Source of the DNA: an uncultured Bacilli bacterium
GTDB lineage: Bacteria; Bacillota_I; Bacilli_A; ML615J-28; CAG-698
DNA length: 64,000 nucleotides
Reading direction: 5' to 3'
NCBI GenBank assembly: GCA_934096585.1
Contig: CAKOMG010000004.1
Coordinates: 143,545 to 207,544, forward strand
Shown: positions 52,958 through 61,186 of the stretch, piece by piece
Layout of the letters: each line of letters starts with the position of its first letter
Position numbering within the stretch: position 1 is the first letter of the stretch
Program-made: the position numbers and the translations under genes
The notes under the pieces: generated by a model
The model's database searches: none
Told to the model about the DNA's origin: nothing
What the model saw: only the letters and a program-made list of their open reading frames with translations

Positions 52958-53707
52958 ATGATTTGTCCAAAATGTAAGAAAGAATTAATAAAAATTGCCA
53001 ACACATATCAATGCGAAAATCATCATTCTTATGATATCAGTAAAAGTGGATATATTAATTTATTATTGAATAGTAAAAATAGTGGTGACAATAAAGAAAT
53101 GATCAATGCCAGAAATCAATTTTTAAATAAAAACTATTATTTACCATTAAAAGAAAAAGTTGATAATATTATAAAATCATTAAATGTAAAGCATATTATT
53201 GATATTGGTTGTGGTGATGGCTATTTTGATAAAGGTATTGACAATTTAGTAGGTGTTGATATTTCTAAAGAAGCAATTATTAAAGCTTCAAAAAACAATA
53301 AAAAAGGTTTTTATATTGTTTCTAGTGGATTTAATTTACCTTTTTCTGATAATGAGTTTGATTTAATTATTAATATTTTTGCTCCTCATGATGAAAAAGA
53401 ATTCACAAGAATTTGTAAGAAATATATTTTAAAAGTAGTACCTAACAAAAATCATTTAATAGAACTAAAACAACTTCTTTACAATGATGTCCATTTAAAA
53501 GAAGAAAAGCATTTGCATTTTAAAGAATTTAAAGAAATTGAAGAATATAATGTTACTTATCAAGTTATGATAGAAGATTTATATGAATTAGTTGTAATGA
53601 CTCCTTATTTTTACACATCAAACATTAATAAGGGATTGTTAGATAATAACAAAGGAACTTTAATCACTTGTGATTTTTCAATTCTTTTGTATGAAAAGAT
53701 TATATAA
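52958..53707 (+). CDS. rlmA: RlmA-type 23S rRNA (guanine) methyltransferase
   Basis: A 249-residue protein with an N-terminal zinc ribbon (CPKCKK...CENHHSYD) followed by KSGYINLL and MINARNQFLNKNYYLPL, the segment that marks RlmA proteins. An AdoMet-binding Rossmann fold follows with IIDIGCGDGYF. RlmA(I) and RlmA(II) methylate G745 or G748 of 23S rRNA in the exit tunnel; I cannot tell which. The ribosome site is weak. The transcript ends in a large hairpin that also holds the start of yunB. Confidence 0.85.
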   Translation: MICPKCKKELIKIANTYQCENHHSYDISKSGYINLLLNSKNSGDNKEMINARNQFLNKNYYLPLKEKVDNIIKSLNVKHIIDIGCGDGYFDKGIDNLVGVDISKEAIIKASKNNKKGFYIVSSGFNLPFSDNEFDLIINIFAPHDEKEFTRICKKYILKVVPNKNHLIELKQLLYNDVHLKEEKHLHFKEFKEIEEYNVTYQVMIEDLYELVVMTPYFYTSNINKGLLDNNKGTLITCDFSILLYEKII

Positions 53708-53727
53708 ATGAAATATAAACATAAACT
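53700..53727 (+). promoter_or_regulatory. Possible SigE-type promoter of yunB
   Basis: TTATATA (53700-53706), a 13-bp spacer and CATAAACT (53720-53727), 7 of 8 matches to the SigE -10 consensus CATACANT. Transcription would start within or next to the start codon at 53733. Confidence 0.4.
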
Positions 53728-53768
53728 ATAATATGAAGAAAATTATAGTTTGTGTTTTTATTTTTTTT
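53717..53768 (+). terminator. Terminator of rlmA whose loop holds the yunB start codon
   Basis: A 16-bp stem (53717-53732 with 53742-53757, one G-U pair), a nine-base loop beginning ATGAAG, and a long T-rich tail. Confidence 0.8.
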
Positions 53769-54371
53769 ATTTTCGGTTTTTTAATTTTTAGTGTTAGATT
53801 AGTGAATGATTATTTTAGTGATAGGACAAAAACGTATATGATTAATAAGGGTAAATTATATACTCAAAATTATTTGGAAAAGGCCATAAGAGAAAGTGTT
53901 GTAAATGATTTAGATATTGATTCAATGTATTATATTAATAAAAAAGATGAAGAAGTAAATCAGGTATTAATTAATACGGCTCAAATTAATAAAATATTAA
54001 GTGAAGTAAATAAAACACTAAATATAAATATTAAAAGTTTAAATAATGAAACTATTGCTTTGCCTCTTACTATTATTTTTGGTGAAACATTATTCTCTAC
54101 AATTGGCCCTAATATTAACCTTAAAATAATTCCAGTAGGTAGTTATACATGTGATGTAATGAGTGATGTAAAAGAATATGGTATAAATAATTCATTATTT
54201 GAAATTTATATTTTGGTAAAATTGAAAGTTGAAACAATAATACCTTTAAGAAATAGTGAAACAGATGTAGAATGTAAAATTCCTTTAGTTGTACAAATAT
54301 TACAAGGAAATGTTCCTAGATATTACTATAATACAAAATCATTAGTACCAGATGTGTATGATTATAACTAA
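53733..54371 (+). CDS. yunB: Sporulation protein YunB
   Basis: A 212-residue protein with one N-terminal membrane helix (about 4-22). The C-terminal half matches YunB: PLTIIFGETLFSTIGPNINLKIIPVGSY, then YGINNSLFEIYILVKLKVETIIP and IPLVVQILQGNVPRYYY. In Bacillus YunB is made under sigma-E and is needed for proper spore formation. The ATG lies in the loop of a terminator hairpin, with no ribosome site, and no better internal start exists. It is probably transcribed from its own sporulation promoter. Confidence 0.85.
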   Translation: MKKIIVCVFIFFIFGFLIFSVRLVNDYFSDRTKTYMINKGKLYTQNYLEKAIRESVVNDLDIDSMYYINKKDEEVNQVLINTAQINKILSEVNKTLNINIKSLNNETIALPLTIIFGETLFSTIGPNINLKIIPVGSYTCDVMSDVKEYGINNSLFEIYILVKLKVETIIPLRNSETDVECKIPLVVQILQGNVPRYYYNTKSLVPDVYDYN

Positions 54372-54395
54372 AATAGTTTTCATAGGTTAAAATTA

Positions 54396-54424
54396 TTGAT
54401 TTATTATTTAAAATAATGTATAAT
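54396..54424 (+). promoter_or_regulatory. SigA-type promoter of the NifU-like gene
   Basis: TTGATT at 54396-54401, a 17-bp spacer, and TATAAT at 54419-54424. Confidence 0.75.
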
Positions 54425-54448
54425 AATTAATATAAGAGGTATAAAAAT

Positions 54449-54676
54449 ATGTCAACAGAAGATCAAATCAAAGTTATATTAAATAAAATTAGACCTTATC
54501 TTCAACAAGATGGTGGCGATGTAGAATATGTTTCCTTTAAAGATGGAATAGTTTATGTAAAAATGTTAGGGGCATGTGTGGGTTGCAATAGTATTGATGC
54601 CACAATGAAAGATGGCATTGAAGCATTGCTACTTGAAGATGTTCCAGGTGTAATCGGAGTAGAACTTGCTGAATAG
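54449..54676 (+). CDS. nfu: NifU C-terminal domain (Nfu) iron-sulfur scaffold protein
   Basis: A 75-residue protein equal to the Nfu domain alone: LNKIRPYLQQDGGDVEYVSF and MLGACVGCNSIDATMKDGIEALL with the CxxC cluster ligands, then DVPGVIGVE. Such proteins carry [4Fe-4S] clusters to target enzymes such as serine dehydratase here. GAGGT is the ribosome site. It is monocistronic. Confidence 0.93.
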   Translation: MSTEDQIKVILNKIRPYLQQDGGDVEYVSFKDGIVYVKMLGACVGCNSIDATMKDGIEALLLEDVPGVIGVELAE

Positions 54677-54697
54677 TAGAAATACTATTCTTTTTTT
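54671..54697 (+). terminator. Intrinsic terminator overlapping the nfu stop codon
   Basis: GAATAGTA(GAAA)TACTATTC followed by seven T residues; the 5' arm contains the TAG stop. Confidence 0.9.
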
Positions 54698-54716
54698 AAA
54701 AAAACCAATAAAAGCG

Positions 54717-54745
54717 TTTACTAATTTATTCTTACATGATATAAT
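54717..54745 (+). promoter_or_regulatory. SigA-type promoter of the GDPD lipoprotein gene
   Basis: TTTACT at 54717-54722, a 17-bp spacer, and TGaTATAAT with -10 at 54740-54745. Confidence 0.7.
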
Positions 54746-54765
54746 AAAATAAAAAGGGAGGAAAC

Positions 54766-57462
54766 ATGAAAAAAACTATTCTTTTGATACTTAATGTATT
54801 ATGTTTATTGTTGGTGTGTGGATGCAATAACGACAGATTAAATTATGATGATCAAAACATAGAATTATATGTTGGTGATACATATATAATCGAAGTGAGT
54901 GATAAATCATTTACTTTTGAAGTTGATAATAATGAATTAATTGAAATAAATGGTAATAAAGTTATGGCACAAAGTGAGGGAGAAGTTACCATCAATTCAA
55001 TAAATAAAAAAAATTCTAGCATTAGTTTTAAAATACATATTATAATTAAAAATATTGAAATAATTTGTAAAGATGAACTTTTTGAAAAGGAACAAATTAT
55101 TTTAACTATTAATAAACCAGGCAGTGCTGTAGTTTGGGAGTCTAAAAATCCAGATTTAGCGATTATTAGCAATGGTAATATTTTAACCGGTATAAAAGCT
55201 GGCAAAGTTATAGTTGTTGCTAAGGTTAATGGCTTAAGTATTGAAAAAGAAATTTTAATTAAAGCTATAGTTATACCTATGATAATTATTGATTTACCAG
55301 AAGAATTAACAATTGAATTAAATGGAAAAATTAATTATAATTTACAAACAGAACCAGTTGGTTGTGAAGTTGAAACAAGCATTTTAGATAATAGCATTAT
55401 ATCTTTAAATGAAAATACAATAGAAGCATTAAAAGAAGGAGAAACCAAAATAATTTTCAAGTTGAAGCAGGATGAAGTAAAGAAGGAAATAAAGGTGAAA
55501 GTATTATCAAGTGAACAACCAGTATTTAAGTTTGACACAGATTATAAAGAAGAAATTACTTTAAATTACGGGAAAGCACTTAACCCAACTATTGGGTTAA
55601 AAGTTATTGACAACGTAGATGGAGATATAACTAGCAAAGTAAGACTAAAAGAAGAATTTAAAAACAATGAATATGGAAAACATAAAATTGAACTAATTGT
55701 GGAAGATTCTGTTGGCAATAAAGCAACATTAACAAGATATGTTAATGTAATTTGGAACTATGACATTACATTTATAGGTCATGCTGGATGCTATTATGGG
55801 TTAATGAATTCTGAAGAAGCATTTTTGTATGCAGTTCAAAAATTGCATTATCAAGCATTAGAATGCGATTTAAAACAAACGAGTGATGGAGTATTTGTTT
55901 TGAGTCATGATAATTCATTTGGAGGTTATGACATTGCATCTACACCATGGAACACTCTAAAAGATGTTGAACATACAGCATCAAGAAAAGCGGGGATTCC
56001 TGCACAAAATGGTTCAGTAACAAAATCCCCTTATACAACAAAACTTTGTACATTAGAAAGATACTTAGAAATATGTAAACAATATAATGCAAAGGCAGTT
56101 ATTGAATTGAAAGCATCAAAAGGCATTACTAATACTGATCAATCCCGTATGAAAGCTTTAATGGAAGTAATTGAAAATTGCGAAATGAGAGAAAATGTGA
56201 TTTTTTTAGGATCTCAATATAATTGTTTAATATGGACTAGAAATAATGGTTATAGTGATATTGAATGTCAATATTTAGTAAATTCTTGTGAAAGTGATAC
56301 TATTTTAGAAAGATGTATAAACTACAATTTAGATGTTAGTATCAATGTTACAGCAACACCTGCATATGCAAATAGTGATGAATGGTTAGCTAAATATCAT
56401 GAAGCAGGGTTAAAAATTTCAACATATACTTATACTCAATATGTTGATTATAATGTTGTTCAAAATTGGATTGACAAGGGAGTTGATTATGTTACTTGCG
56501 ATTGGCAAGTAATAGAAAAATTAAAATTACCAGAAATATCCTTAGAACCTGTTGAAGAATTTGTAATTACATTTAAGGACCATAATGGGACGATATTGAA
56601 GGAAGCCAAAGTGAAAAAAGGAGCTACAGCTGCAGCTCCAAAAGATCCGACAAGAGCAGGTTATATATTTAATGGCTGGAATAAATCGTTTAGAAATGTT
56701 CAGGAAGATATGGAAGTAATTGCACTTTACGACATAATAAAATATAAAATTATATTTGATGATAACTTAACAACTATAAATAAGGTGAGTTGGGGTAATA
56801 AAGATGCATTTACAACAGAATTATATACTGATATGTATAATTGGTTTATAAAAAATGGAAATGATTTAGATGGCGTTTCAGTAGATGAACAAAAAGTAAC
56901 AATTACAAAGAATAAAAATACAATAGATTTTTCAAGTGTTCAGGAACTAAAGGATATTAATATATATGTTTTTGAAACTACTGTTTCAAATTATATGTTT
57001 AAACCAGTTGTCAGAAATAGTGATGATACATGTATTATGGAATACGATGAACATTATTTCTTTAATAGTAAAGAGTATCGTATTAAATATCAAGATATGG
57101 ACCAATACTTAATAAATTGTATTAATAAAAGTTACACAGCATATGACAAAACTTATAAGCCTCTAGCAAATGGTAAAATCCAAATATTATTTAGATTTCA
57201 TCAATGGCAACAAGGAACTAAAATAGCATCGTTAGATAATTTACCAAATAAATATGAGCAAATTCAAGATGAAAGAGTTATTGTGACTATTCCCCAAGAT
57301 ATAGAATATACAATTGAAGATAATATAATTTTGCCAGAATTAAAAGCAAACGTTGAGTTTTTAGGTTGGTATTTGGATAAAGAATGCACAAAACAAGTTA
57401 CGCAAATTGAAAAGGGAAGTATTGGAAATTTAATTTTATATGCGAAATGGAAAATAGAATAG
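54766..57462 (+). CDS. Glycerophosphodiester phosphodiesterase lipoprotein with Ig-like and InlB-type repeats
   Basis: An 898-residue lipoprotein. The lipobox is LVCGC (Cys about 20). Residues 30-245 hold BIG2-like Ig modules, 250-325 a DUF5011/HYR-like module (VIDNVDGDITSKV), and 330-590 a GDPD barrel: FIGHAGCYYGLMNSEEAFLYAV, ECDLKQTSDGVFVLSHD, VIELK, and a closing 'GVDYVTCDW'. After it comes a Listeria-Bacteroides repeat (GYIFNGWNKS) and, at the end, a second such repeat (FLGWYLDKEC). GDPD enzymes hydrolyse glycerophosphodiesters to glycerol 3-phosphate, here on the cell surface. The substrate may be lipid head groups or teichoic acid. Confidence 0.85.
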   Translation: MKKTILLILNVLCLLLVCGCNNDRLNYDDQNIELYVGDTYIIEVSDKSFTFEVDNNELIEINGNKVMAQSEGEVTINSINKKNSSISFKIHIIIKNIEIICKDELFEKEQIILTINKPGSAVVWESKNPDLAIISNGNILTGIKAGKVIVVAKVNGLSIEKEILIKAIVIPMIIIDLPEELTIELNGKINYNLQTEPVGCEVETSILDNSIISLNENTIEALKEGETKIIFKLKQDEVKKEIKVKVLSSEQPVFKFDTDYKEEITLNYGKALNPTIGLKVIDNVDGDITSKVRLKEEFKNNEYGKHKIELIVEDSVGNKATLTRYVNVIWNYDITFIGHAGCYYGLMNSEEAFLYAVQKLHYQALECDLKQTSDGVFVLSHDNSFGGYDIASTPWNTLKDVEHTASRKAGIPAQNGSVTKSPYTTKLCTLERYLEICKQYNAKAVIELKASKGITNTDQSRMKALMEVIENCEMRENVIFLGSQYNCLIWTRNNGYSDIECQYLVNSCESDTILERCINYNLDVSINVTATPAYANSDEWLAKYHEAGLKISTYTYTQYVDYNVVQNWIDKGVDYVTCDWQVIEKLKLPEISLEPVEEFVITFKDHNGTILKEAKVKKGATAAAPKDPTRAGYIFNGWNKSFRNVQEDMEVIALYDIIKYKIIFDDNLTTINKVSWGNKDAFTTELYTDMYNWFIKNGNDLDGVSVDEQKVTITKNKNTIDFSSVQELKDINIYVFETTVSNYMFKPVVRNSDDTCIMEYDEHYFFNSKEYRIKYQDMDQYLINCINKSYTAYDKTYKPLANGKIQILFRFHQWQQGTKIASLDNLPNKYEQIQDERVIVTIPQDIEYTIEDNIILPELKANVEFLGWYLDKECTKQVTQIEKGSIGNLILYAKWKIE

Positions 57463-57484
57463 GAGATTTATCTCCTATTTTTTA
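57458..57484 (+). terminator. Intrinsic terminator overlapping the GDPD lipoprotein stop codon
   Basis: AATAGGAGA(TTTA)TCTCCTATT with a T tail; the 5' arm includes the TAG stop. Confidence 0.9.
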
Positions 57485-57506
57485 AATGAAAAAAATGAAA
57501 AAACTA

Positions 57507-57535
57507 TTTAAACTTTTAGATATTTATGGTATAAT
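57507..57535 (+). promoter_or_regulatory. SigA-type promoter of the S1-domain protein gene
   Basis: TTTAAA at 57507-57512 (weak), a 17-bp spacer, and TGgTATAAT with -10 at 57530-57535. It rules out the in-frame ATG at 57486 as the start. Confidence 0.65.
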
Positions 57536-57563
57536 AATACTATATAGAGGTTTAATTATTAAA

Positions 57564-57908
57564 ATGAAAAAAGGAGAGATAGTTTATGGTATTATAACTA
57601 ATATCATTGGTTATGGTGCCTTTGTGCAAGTAGATGATTATACAGGCCTAATTCACATTTCAGAGTTTTCAGATAATTATGTAAGGAATATCAATGATTT
57701 CGTGGAAATAGGAGAAAAAGTAAAATTAAAAATTGTTGATGTAGATGAAGAAAAGAAAAGATTAAAACTTAGTTATAAGTCTTTAAATAAACTTAGAGGA
57801 ACTAAATGTGATATTCCCAAGTTTACAATTGGTTTCAAAAGTTTACGAGATAGAATGCCCCAATTCATTAAAAATCAAAAAGAAATTATGGAAAAAAAAG
57901 AAAATTAG
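57564..57908 (+). CDS. S1 RNA-binding domain protein (CvfD/YugI-like)
   Basis: A 114-residue protein. The S1 domain covers residues 1-72: KGEIVYGIITNIIGYGAFVQVDDYTGLIHISEFSD, then KVKLKIVDVDEEKKRLKLSYK. A basic tail follows. Small S1 proteins of this type (YugI, CvfD) bind ribosomes or mRNA and act in post-transcriptional control. The start at 57564 is favoured because the promoter lies between it and the upstream ATG; AGAGGT is 13 bases before it, which is long. Confidence 0.8.
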   Translation: MKKGEIVYGIITNIIGYGAFVQVDDYTGLIHISEFSDNYVRNINDFVEIGEKVKLKIVDVDEEKKRLKLSYKSLNKLRGTKCDIPKFTIGFKSLRDRMPQFIKNQKEIMEKKEN

Positions 57909-57935
57909 ATATTCATTTTTTGAATATCTTTTTTT
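57907..57935 (+). terminator. Intrinsic terminator overlapping the S1-protein stop codon
   Basis: AGATATTCA(TTTTT)TGAATATCT followed by T residues. Its 3' arm also forms the -35 of the likely cwlD promoter. Confidence 0.85.
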
Positions 57936-57950
57936 AATTTATCATACCAT
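57922..57950 (+). promoter_or_regulatory. SigE-type promoter of cwlD
   Basis: GAATATC at 57922-57928 (6 of 7 to KMATATT), a 14-bp spacer, and CATACCAT at 57943-57950 (7 of 8 to CATACAHT). No SigA hexamers are seen here. In B. subtilis cwlD is transcribed under sigma-E. Confidence 0.55.
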
Positions 57951-57966
57951 TATTAGGGTGAAAAAA

Positions 57967-58641
57967 ATGAAAAAATATAAAATGATTATAATGGTAATTA
58001 TATTTTTAATGCTTGGACTTTATTTTTGTTCAATAAATCTTTTTGTGAAAGCAGATGAGGAAAATACTAGATTAATTTATTTAGATCCAGGACATGGAGG
58101 GGAAGATAGTGGAGGAACTTCTAAAAATGGAATAGAAGAAAAAGATATTAATTTAAAAATTTGCTTTTTTTTAAAACAATATTTAGAAAATAGCGGATAT
58201 AAAGTTTTAATGACCAGATATATTGATTGTGATTTAGCCAAAACAGAAAGTAAAAACAGAAAAAACGAAGATATTTTAAAAAGAGTTGATTTAATCAATA
58301 ATTCAAATGCTTTGATTTATATATCTATTCATTGTAATATTTATTCAAATGAATCAATTAAAGGTGCTCAAACTTTTTATAATCCTAGTAATAAGGCTAA
58401 TAAAGAACTTGCTACATCTATTCAAGATTTTTTGAAAATAGTGTTGCAAAATACAAATAGAAGTGCTCATAGTTTAAGAGATAAATTTTTATTAGATAAT
58501 GTAAAAAAAGTAGGGTGTTTAACGGAAGTCGGTTTTTTGAGTAATCCAAACGAAGAAAGTTTGTTGAAAAGTGATAGTTATCAAAAAGATGTCGCTTATG
58601 CCATTTATTTAGGAATTATAAATTATTTTAGTAATGATTAG
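57967..58641 (+). CDS. cwlD: Spore cortex muramoyl-amidase CwlD
   Basis: A 224-residue protein with a signal anchor (about 6-27) and an Amidase_3 domain: LIYLDPGHGGEDSGG with the first His, the Glu of IEEKDINLKI, ISIHCNIY with the second His, and CLTEVGFLSNPNEE with the catalytic Glu. Segment for segment it follows B. subtilis CwlD, including TRKAKRxxNVYLL-like 'HSLRDKFLLDNVKKVG'. CwlD removes stem peptides so that muramic-delta-lactam can form in the cortex. ATG 57967 has AGGGTG upstream. Amidase_3 enzymes of vegetative cells are usually longer or carry wall-binding domains. Confidence 0.85.
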   Translation: MKKYKMIIMVIIFLMLGLYFCSINLFVKADEENTRLIYLDPGHGGEDSGGTSKNGIEEKDINLKICFFLKQYLENSGYKVLMTRYIDCDLAKTESKNRKNEDILKRVDLINNSNALIYISIHCNIYSNESIKGAQTFYNPSNKANKELATSIQDFLKIVLQNTNRSAHSLRDKFLLDNVKKVGCLTEVGFLSNPNEESLLKSDSYQKDVAYAIYLGIINYFSND

Positions 58642-58679
58642 ATATTTTTAAAAAATATAGTGAAAAAAAATTCAAAGTA

Positions 58680-58688
58680 TGATATAAT
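58680..58688 (+). promoter_or_regulatory. Extended -10 promoter of the t6A operon
   Basis: TGATATAAT; no clear -35. Confidence 0.6.
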
Positions 58689-58736
58689 ATTTTAAAATAG
58701 TATAACAATTTATATAAATAAAAAATTGGTGATAAA

Positions 58737-59189
58737 ATGGTTAAAGAAATTATAATTAAAAGTCCAAAAGAAATGATCGAATTAGGTGAAAAATTAGGGA
58801 CAGTTGCCTTTCCTAATATGCTTATTACAATGCTTGGTGATTTAGGAGCAGGAAAAACTACAATGACAAAAGGTATTGCAAAAGGATTAGGTATTAATGG
58901 TGTTGTAAACTCTCCAACATTCACTATTATGAAAATATATGAAGGTCGTTTAAAACTATATCATTTAGATGTATATCGCATCGAAAATCCTTTAGATGAT
59001 TTTGAATTAGAAGAATATTTTGAAGATGATGGAGTTTGTGTAATTGAATGGGCAAATCAAATTAATGAGCTATTGCCACATGATCGATTAGATATAGAAA
59101 TATTAGATTTAGGTAATGACAAAAGAAAAGTAATATTAAAAAGTAGTAGTATTATTTATGACAATATTATTTTCGAGGTAACGAAATGA
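58737..59189 (+). CDS. tsaE: tRNA threonylcarbamoyladenosine biosynthesis ATPase TsaE
   Basis: A 150-residue P-loop protein of the t6A37 pathway. Walker A is GDLGAGKTTMTKG near residue 33, and the signature segments NSPTFTIMKIYEGRLKLYHLDVYR and CVIEWANQI follow. TsaE binds the TsaB-TsaD complex and resets it by ATP hydrolysis. Its TGA stop overlaps the tsaB ATG by four bases. It starts a four-gene cluster; tsaC is not in the window. Confidence 0.96.
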   Translation: MVKEIIIKSPKEMIELGEKLGTVAFPNMLITMLGDLGAGKTTMTKGIAKGLGINGVVNSPTFTIMKIYEGRLKLYHLDVYRIENPLDDFELEEYFEDDGVCVIEWANQINELLPHDRLDIEILDLGNDKRKVILKSSSIIYDNIIFEVTK

Positions 59190-59761
59190 AAACAATGTTT
59201 TTAGATACTTCCACAAATCTTCTTTATGTTAGTTTTGTAATTGATAATAAAGTAGTTTATGAAGTGAAATCAGAAGGGCTAAATAATCATTCTGATTACT
59301 TACTTAAATATATTGAAGAAGGTTTAAATAAATTATCGCTTCAAGTAAAAGATTTTGATAATTTTGTTGTTGGAATTGGTCCAGGAGCTTATACAGGTCT
59401 TAGGGTTAGTTTAGCAGTTGCTAAAATGTTTGCTTGGACACTTAATTTACCTTTGTATACAATTAGTAGCCTTGATTTGTTGACAAGTGGAGTATGTCAA
59501 GATGGTGAGTATGCAATATGCTTTAAAGCCAAAAAGGATTATAGTTATTTTAAAACCATTAAAATTGAAAATGGTAAAAAAATTAGATCTAAAGAAGAGT
59601 TTTTAAGTAATGATGAAATAGATGAAAAAATAGATTTGACTAAGTATATAAGAATTACACATGAAAATATGCAAATAAATGTATTAAATGTTACTCAAGA
59701 TCAATTAACAAAAGTTGAAAACATTCATGCATTAGAACCTAATTATTTGCGAGCATGTTAA
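59186..59761 (+). CDS. tsaB: t6A biosynthesis protein TsaB
   Basis: A 191-residue ASKHA-fold protein that is the inactive partner of TsaD. It begins MFLDTSTNLLYVSFV and has the conserved FVVGIGPGAYTGLRVSLAVAKMFAWTLNLPLY segment near residue 60. The C-terminal half is shorter and poorly conserved, as is usual. GAGGTAACG is the ribosome site. rimI follows one base after the stop. Confidence 0.94.
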   Translation: MKTMFLDTSTNLLYVSFVIDNKVVYEVKSEGLNNHSDYLLKYIEEGLNKLSLQVKDFDNFVVGIGPGAYTGLRVSLAVAKMFAWTLNLPLYTISSLDLLTSGVCQDGEYAICFKAKKDYSYFKTIKIENGKKIRSKEEFLSNDEIDEKIDLTKYIRITHENMQINVLNVTQDQLTKVENIHALEPNYLRAC

Positions 59762-59762
59762 G

Positions 59763-60227
59763 ATGGATTATAGATTTAGAGAAATGACAATTAATGATAT
59801 CAATGATATCGTTAAAGGTGAAGAGAAAGTTTTTGGACATTCACTTGGATATGATTTAATTTATTCAGATTTAACAATTAATCCTTATGCTTGTTATATC
59901 GTTTTAGAAATCGATGGTAGTATTCATGGATATTTTGGATTGTGGATTACTGATAATGTTGAAATAATTAATTTATACGTAGATGAAGAATATCAAAGAA
60001 TGGGATTTGGAAGTTTAATGATGGATTTTATAGTTAATGTTTGTAAATCGAGCAAAGTTAATAATTTAAGTTTAGAAGTTAGAAAGTCCAACATCCAAGC
60101 CCAAAAATTATATGAGAAATATGGTCTTAAGCAGGTTGCTGTTAGAAAAGATTATTATATAGATAAAGAAAAAAATAGTAAAGAAGATGCCATTTTAATG
60201 GTAAGAACTTTCGAGGTGGATAAATGA
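59763..60227 (+). CDS. rimI: Ribosomal protein S18 alanine N-acetyltransferase RimI
   Basis: A 154-residue GNAT protein: REMTINDINDIVKGEEKVFG at the N terminus, INLYVDEEYQRMGFGSLMMDF (the acetyl-CoA loop) near residue 75, and LEVRKSNIQAQKLYEKYGLKQVAVRKDYY at the C terminus. These match RimI, which acetylates the S18 N terminus, and its place between tsaB and tsaD is standard in Firmicutes. The ribosome site is weak, so translation is probably coupled to tsaB. It overlaps tsaD by four bases (ATGA). Confidence 0.92.
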   Translation: MDYRFREMTINDINDIVKGEEKVFGHSLGYDLIYSDLTINPYACYIVLEIDGSIHGYFGLWITDNVEIINLYVDEEYQRMGFGSLMMDFIVNVCKSSKVNNLSLEVRKSNIQAQKLYEKYGLKQVAVRKDYYIDKEKNSKEDAILMVRTFEVDK

Positions 60228-61177
60228 TTGTCTTAGGAGTAGAGACAAGTTGTGATGAAACAGCTGTAGCCATTGTGGAAGATGGTAAAAAAGTAATAGC
60301 AAGTGTGGTATATACACAAATTGATATATTTGAAAAATACGGAGGAGTTGTTCCAGAAGTGGCTAGTAGAAAACATATTCAAAAGATTACAGTAGTATTT
60401 GAGGAATGTTTAAAACAAGCTCACATGGCTCCTAAGGATATTGATTTAGTGGCGGTTACAACTCATCCGGGTTTAATAGGATCTTTACTTGTTGGAATAA
60501 ATGCAGCACATGCATTTGCACTAGCAAACAATATAAAATGTGTTGATATAAACCATTTGACTGGACATATTTACGCTAATTATATTGAGAGTGATTTTAT
60601 ATTTCCTGTTTTAGCATTAGTTGTAAGTGGAGGACATACTGAATTAGTATTGATGAAAGATCATTATGAATTTAAGGTATTAGGACAAACTCTTGATGAT
60701 GCAGTTGGTGAAGCATATGATAAAGTTGGACGAGTTATGAACTTTAATTATCCGGCGGGTAAACCAGTTGATGATGCTGCACATTTAGGAAAACATACAT
60801 ATACTTTACCAATTTATGAAAGTAAAGATGATTATAATTTTAGTTTTTCAGGAATAAAAAGTGGAGTATTGAATTTAGTTAATAAATGCAAAATGAAAAA
60901 CGAAGAAATTAGAATCAATGATTTAGCTTGTACTTTCCAAGATACAGTAGTAGGGGTTCTAGTTAATAAAACTATCAAAGCAGTAAAAGATTTTAATATT
61001 AAGCATGTAATTGTTGCTGGTGGGGTTGCCGCAAATAGAGGCTTAAGAGAACACATGAAAGAAGCAATAGACAAAATGGAAGGTGTTAAATTAACATTTC
61101 CAAGCTTTAAATATTGTACAGATAATGCAGTTATGATTGCAGTTAGTGGATATTTTAAATATAAATTAAATAAATAG
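60224..61177 (+). CDS. tsaD: t6A synthase subunit TsaD
   Basis: A 317-residue ASKHA enzyme that transfers threonylcarbamoyl to A37 of ANN-decoding tRNAs. It has VLGVETSCDETAVAIVEDG, the metal-binding HLTGHIYANYI near residue 108, LVVSGGHTELV near 133, and HVIVAGGVAANRGLREHM near 265 with the late metal Asp in YCTDNAVMIA. It is slightly shorter than the usual 335-340 residues but complete in motifs. A membrane-protein gene follows after 9 bases. Confidence 0.96.
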   Translation: MIVLGVETSCDETAVAIVEDGKKVIASVVYTQIDIFEKYGGVVPEVASRKHIQKITVVFEECLKQAHMAPKDIDLVAVTTHPGLIGSLLVGINAAHAFALANNIKCVDINHLTGHIYANYIESDFIFPVLALVVSGGHTELVLMKDHYEFKVLGQTLDDAVGEAYDKVGRVMNFNYPAGKPVDDAAHLGKHTYTLPIYESKDDYNFSFSGIKSGVLNLVNKCKMKNEEIRINDLACTFQDTVVGVLVNKTIKAVKDFNIKHVIVAGGVAANRGLREHMKEAIDKMEGVKLTFPSFKYCTDNAVMIAVSGYFKYKLNK

Positions 61178-61186
61178 GATGACATT

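Noticed and set aside
57486..57563. Upstream ATG extension of the S1-domain protein
   Set aside because: A promoter with an extended -10 lies inside this stretch, so it is not translated from the main transcript.
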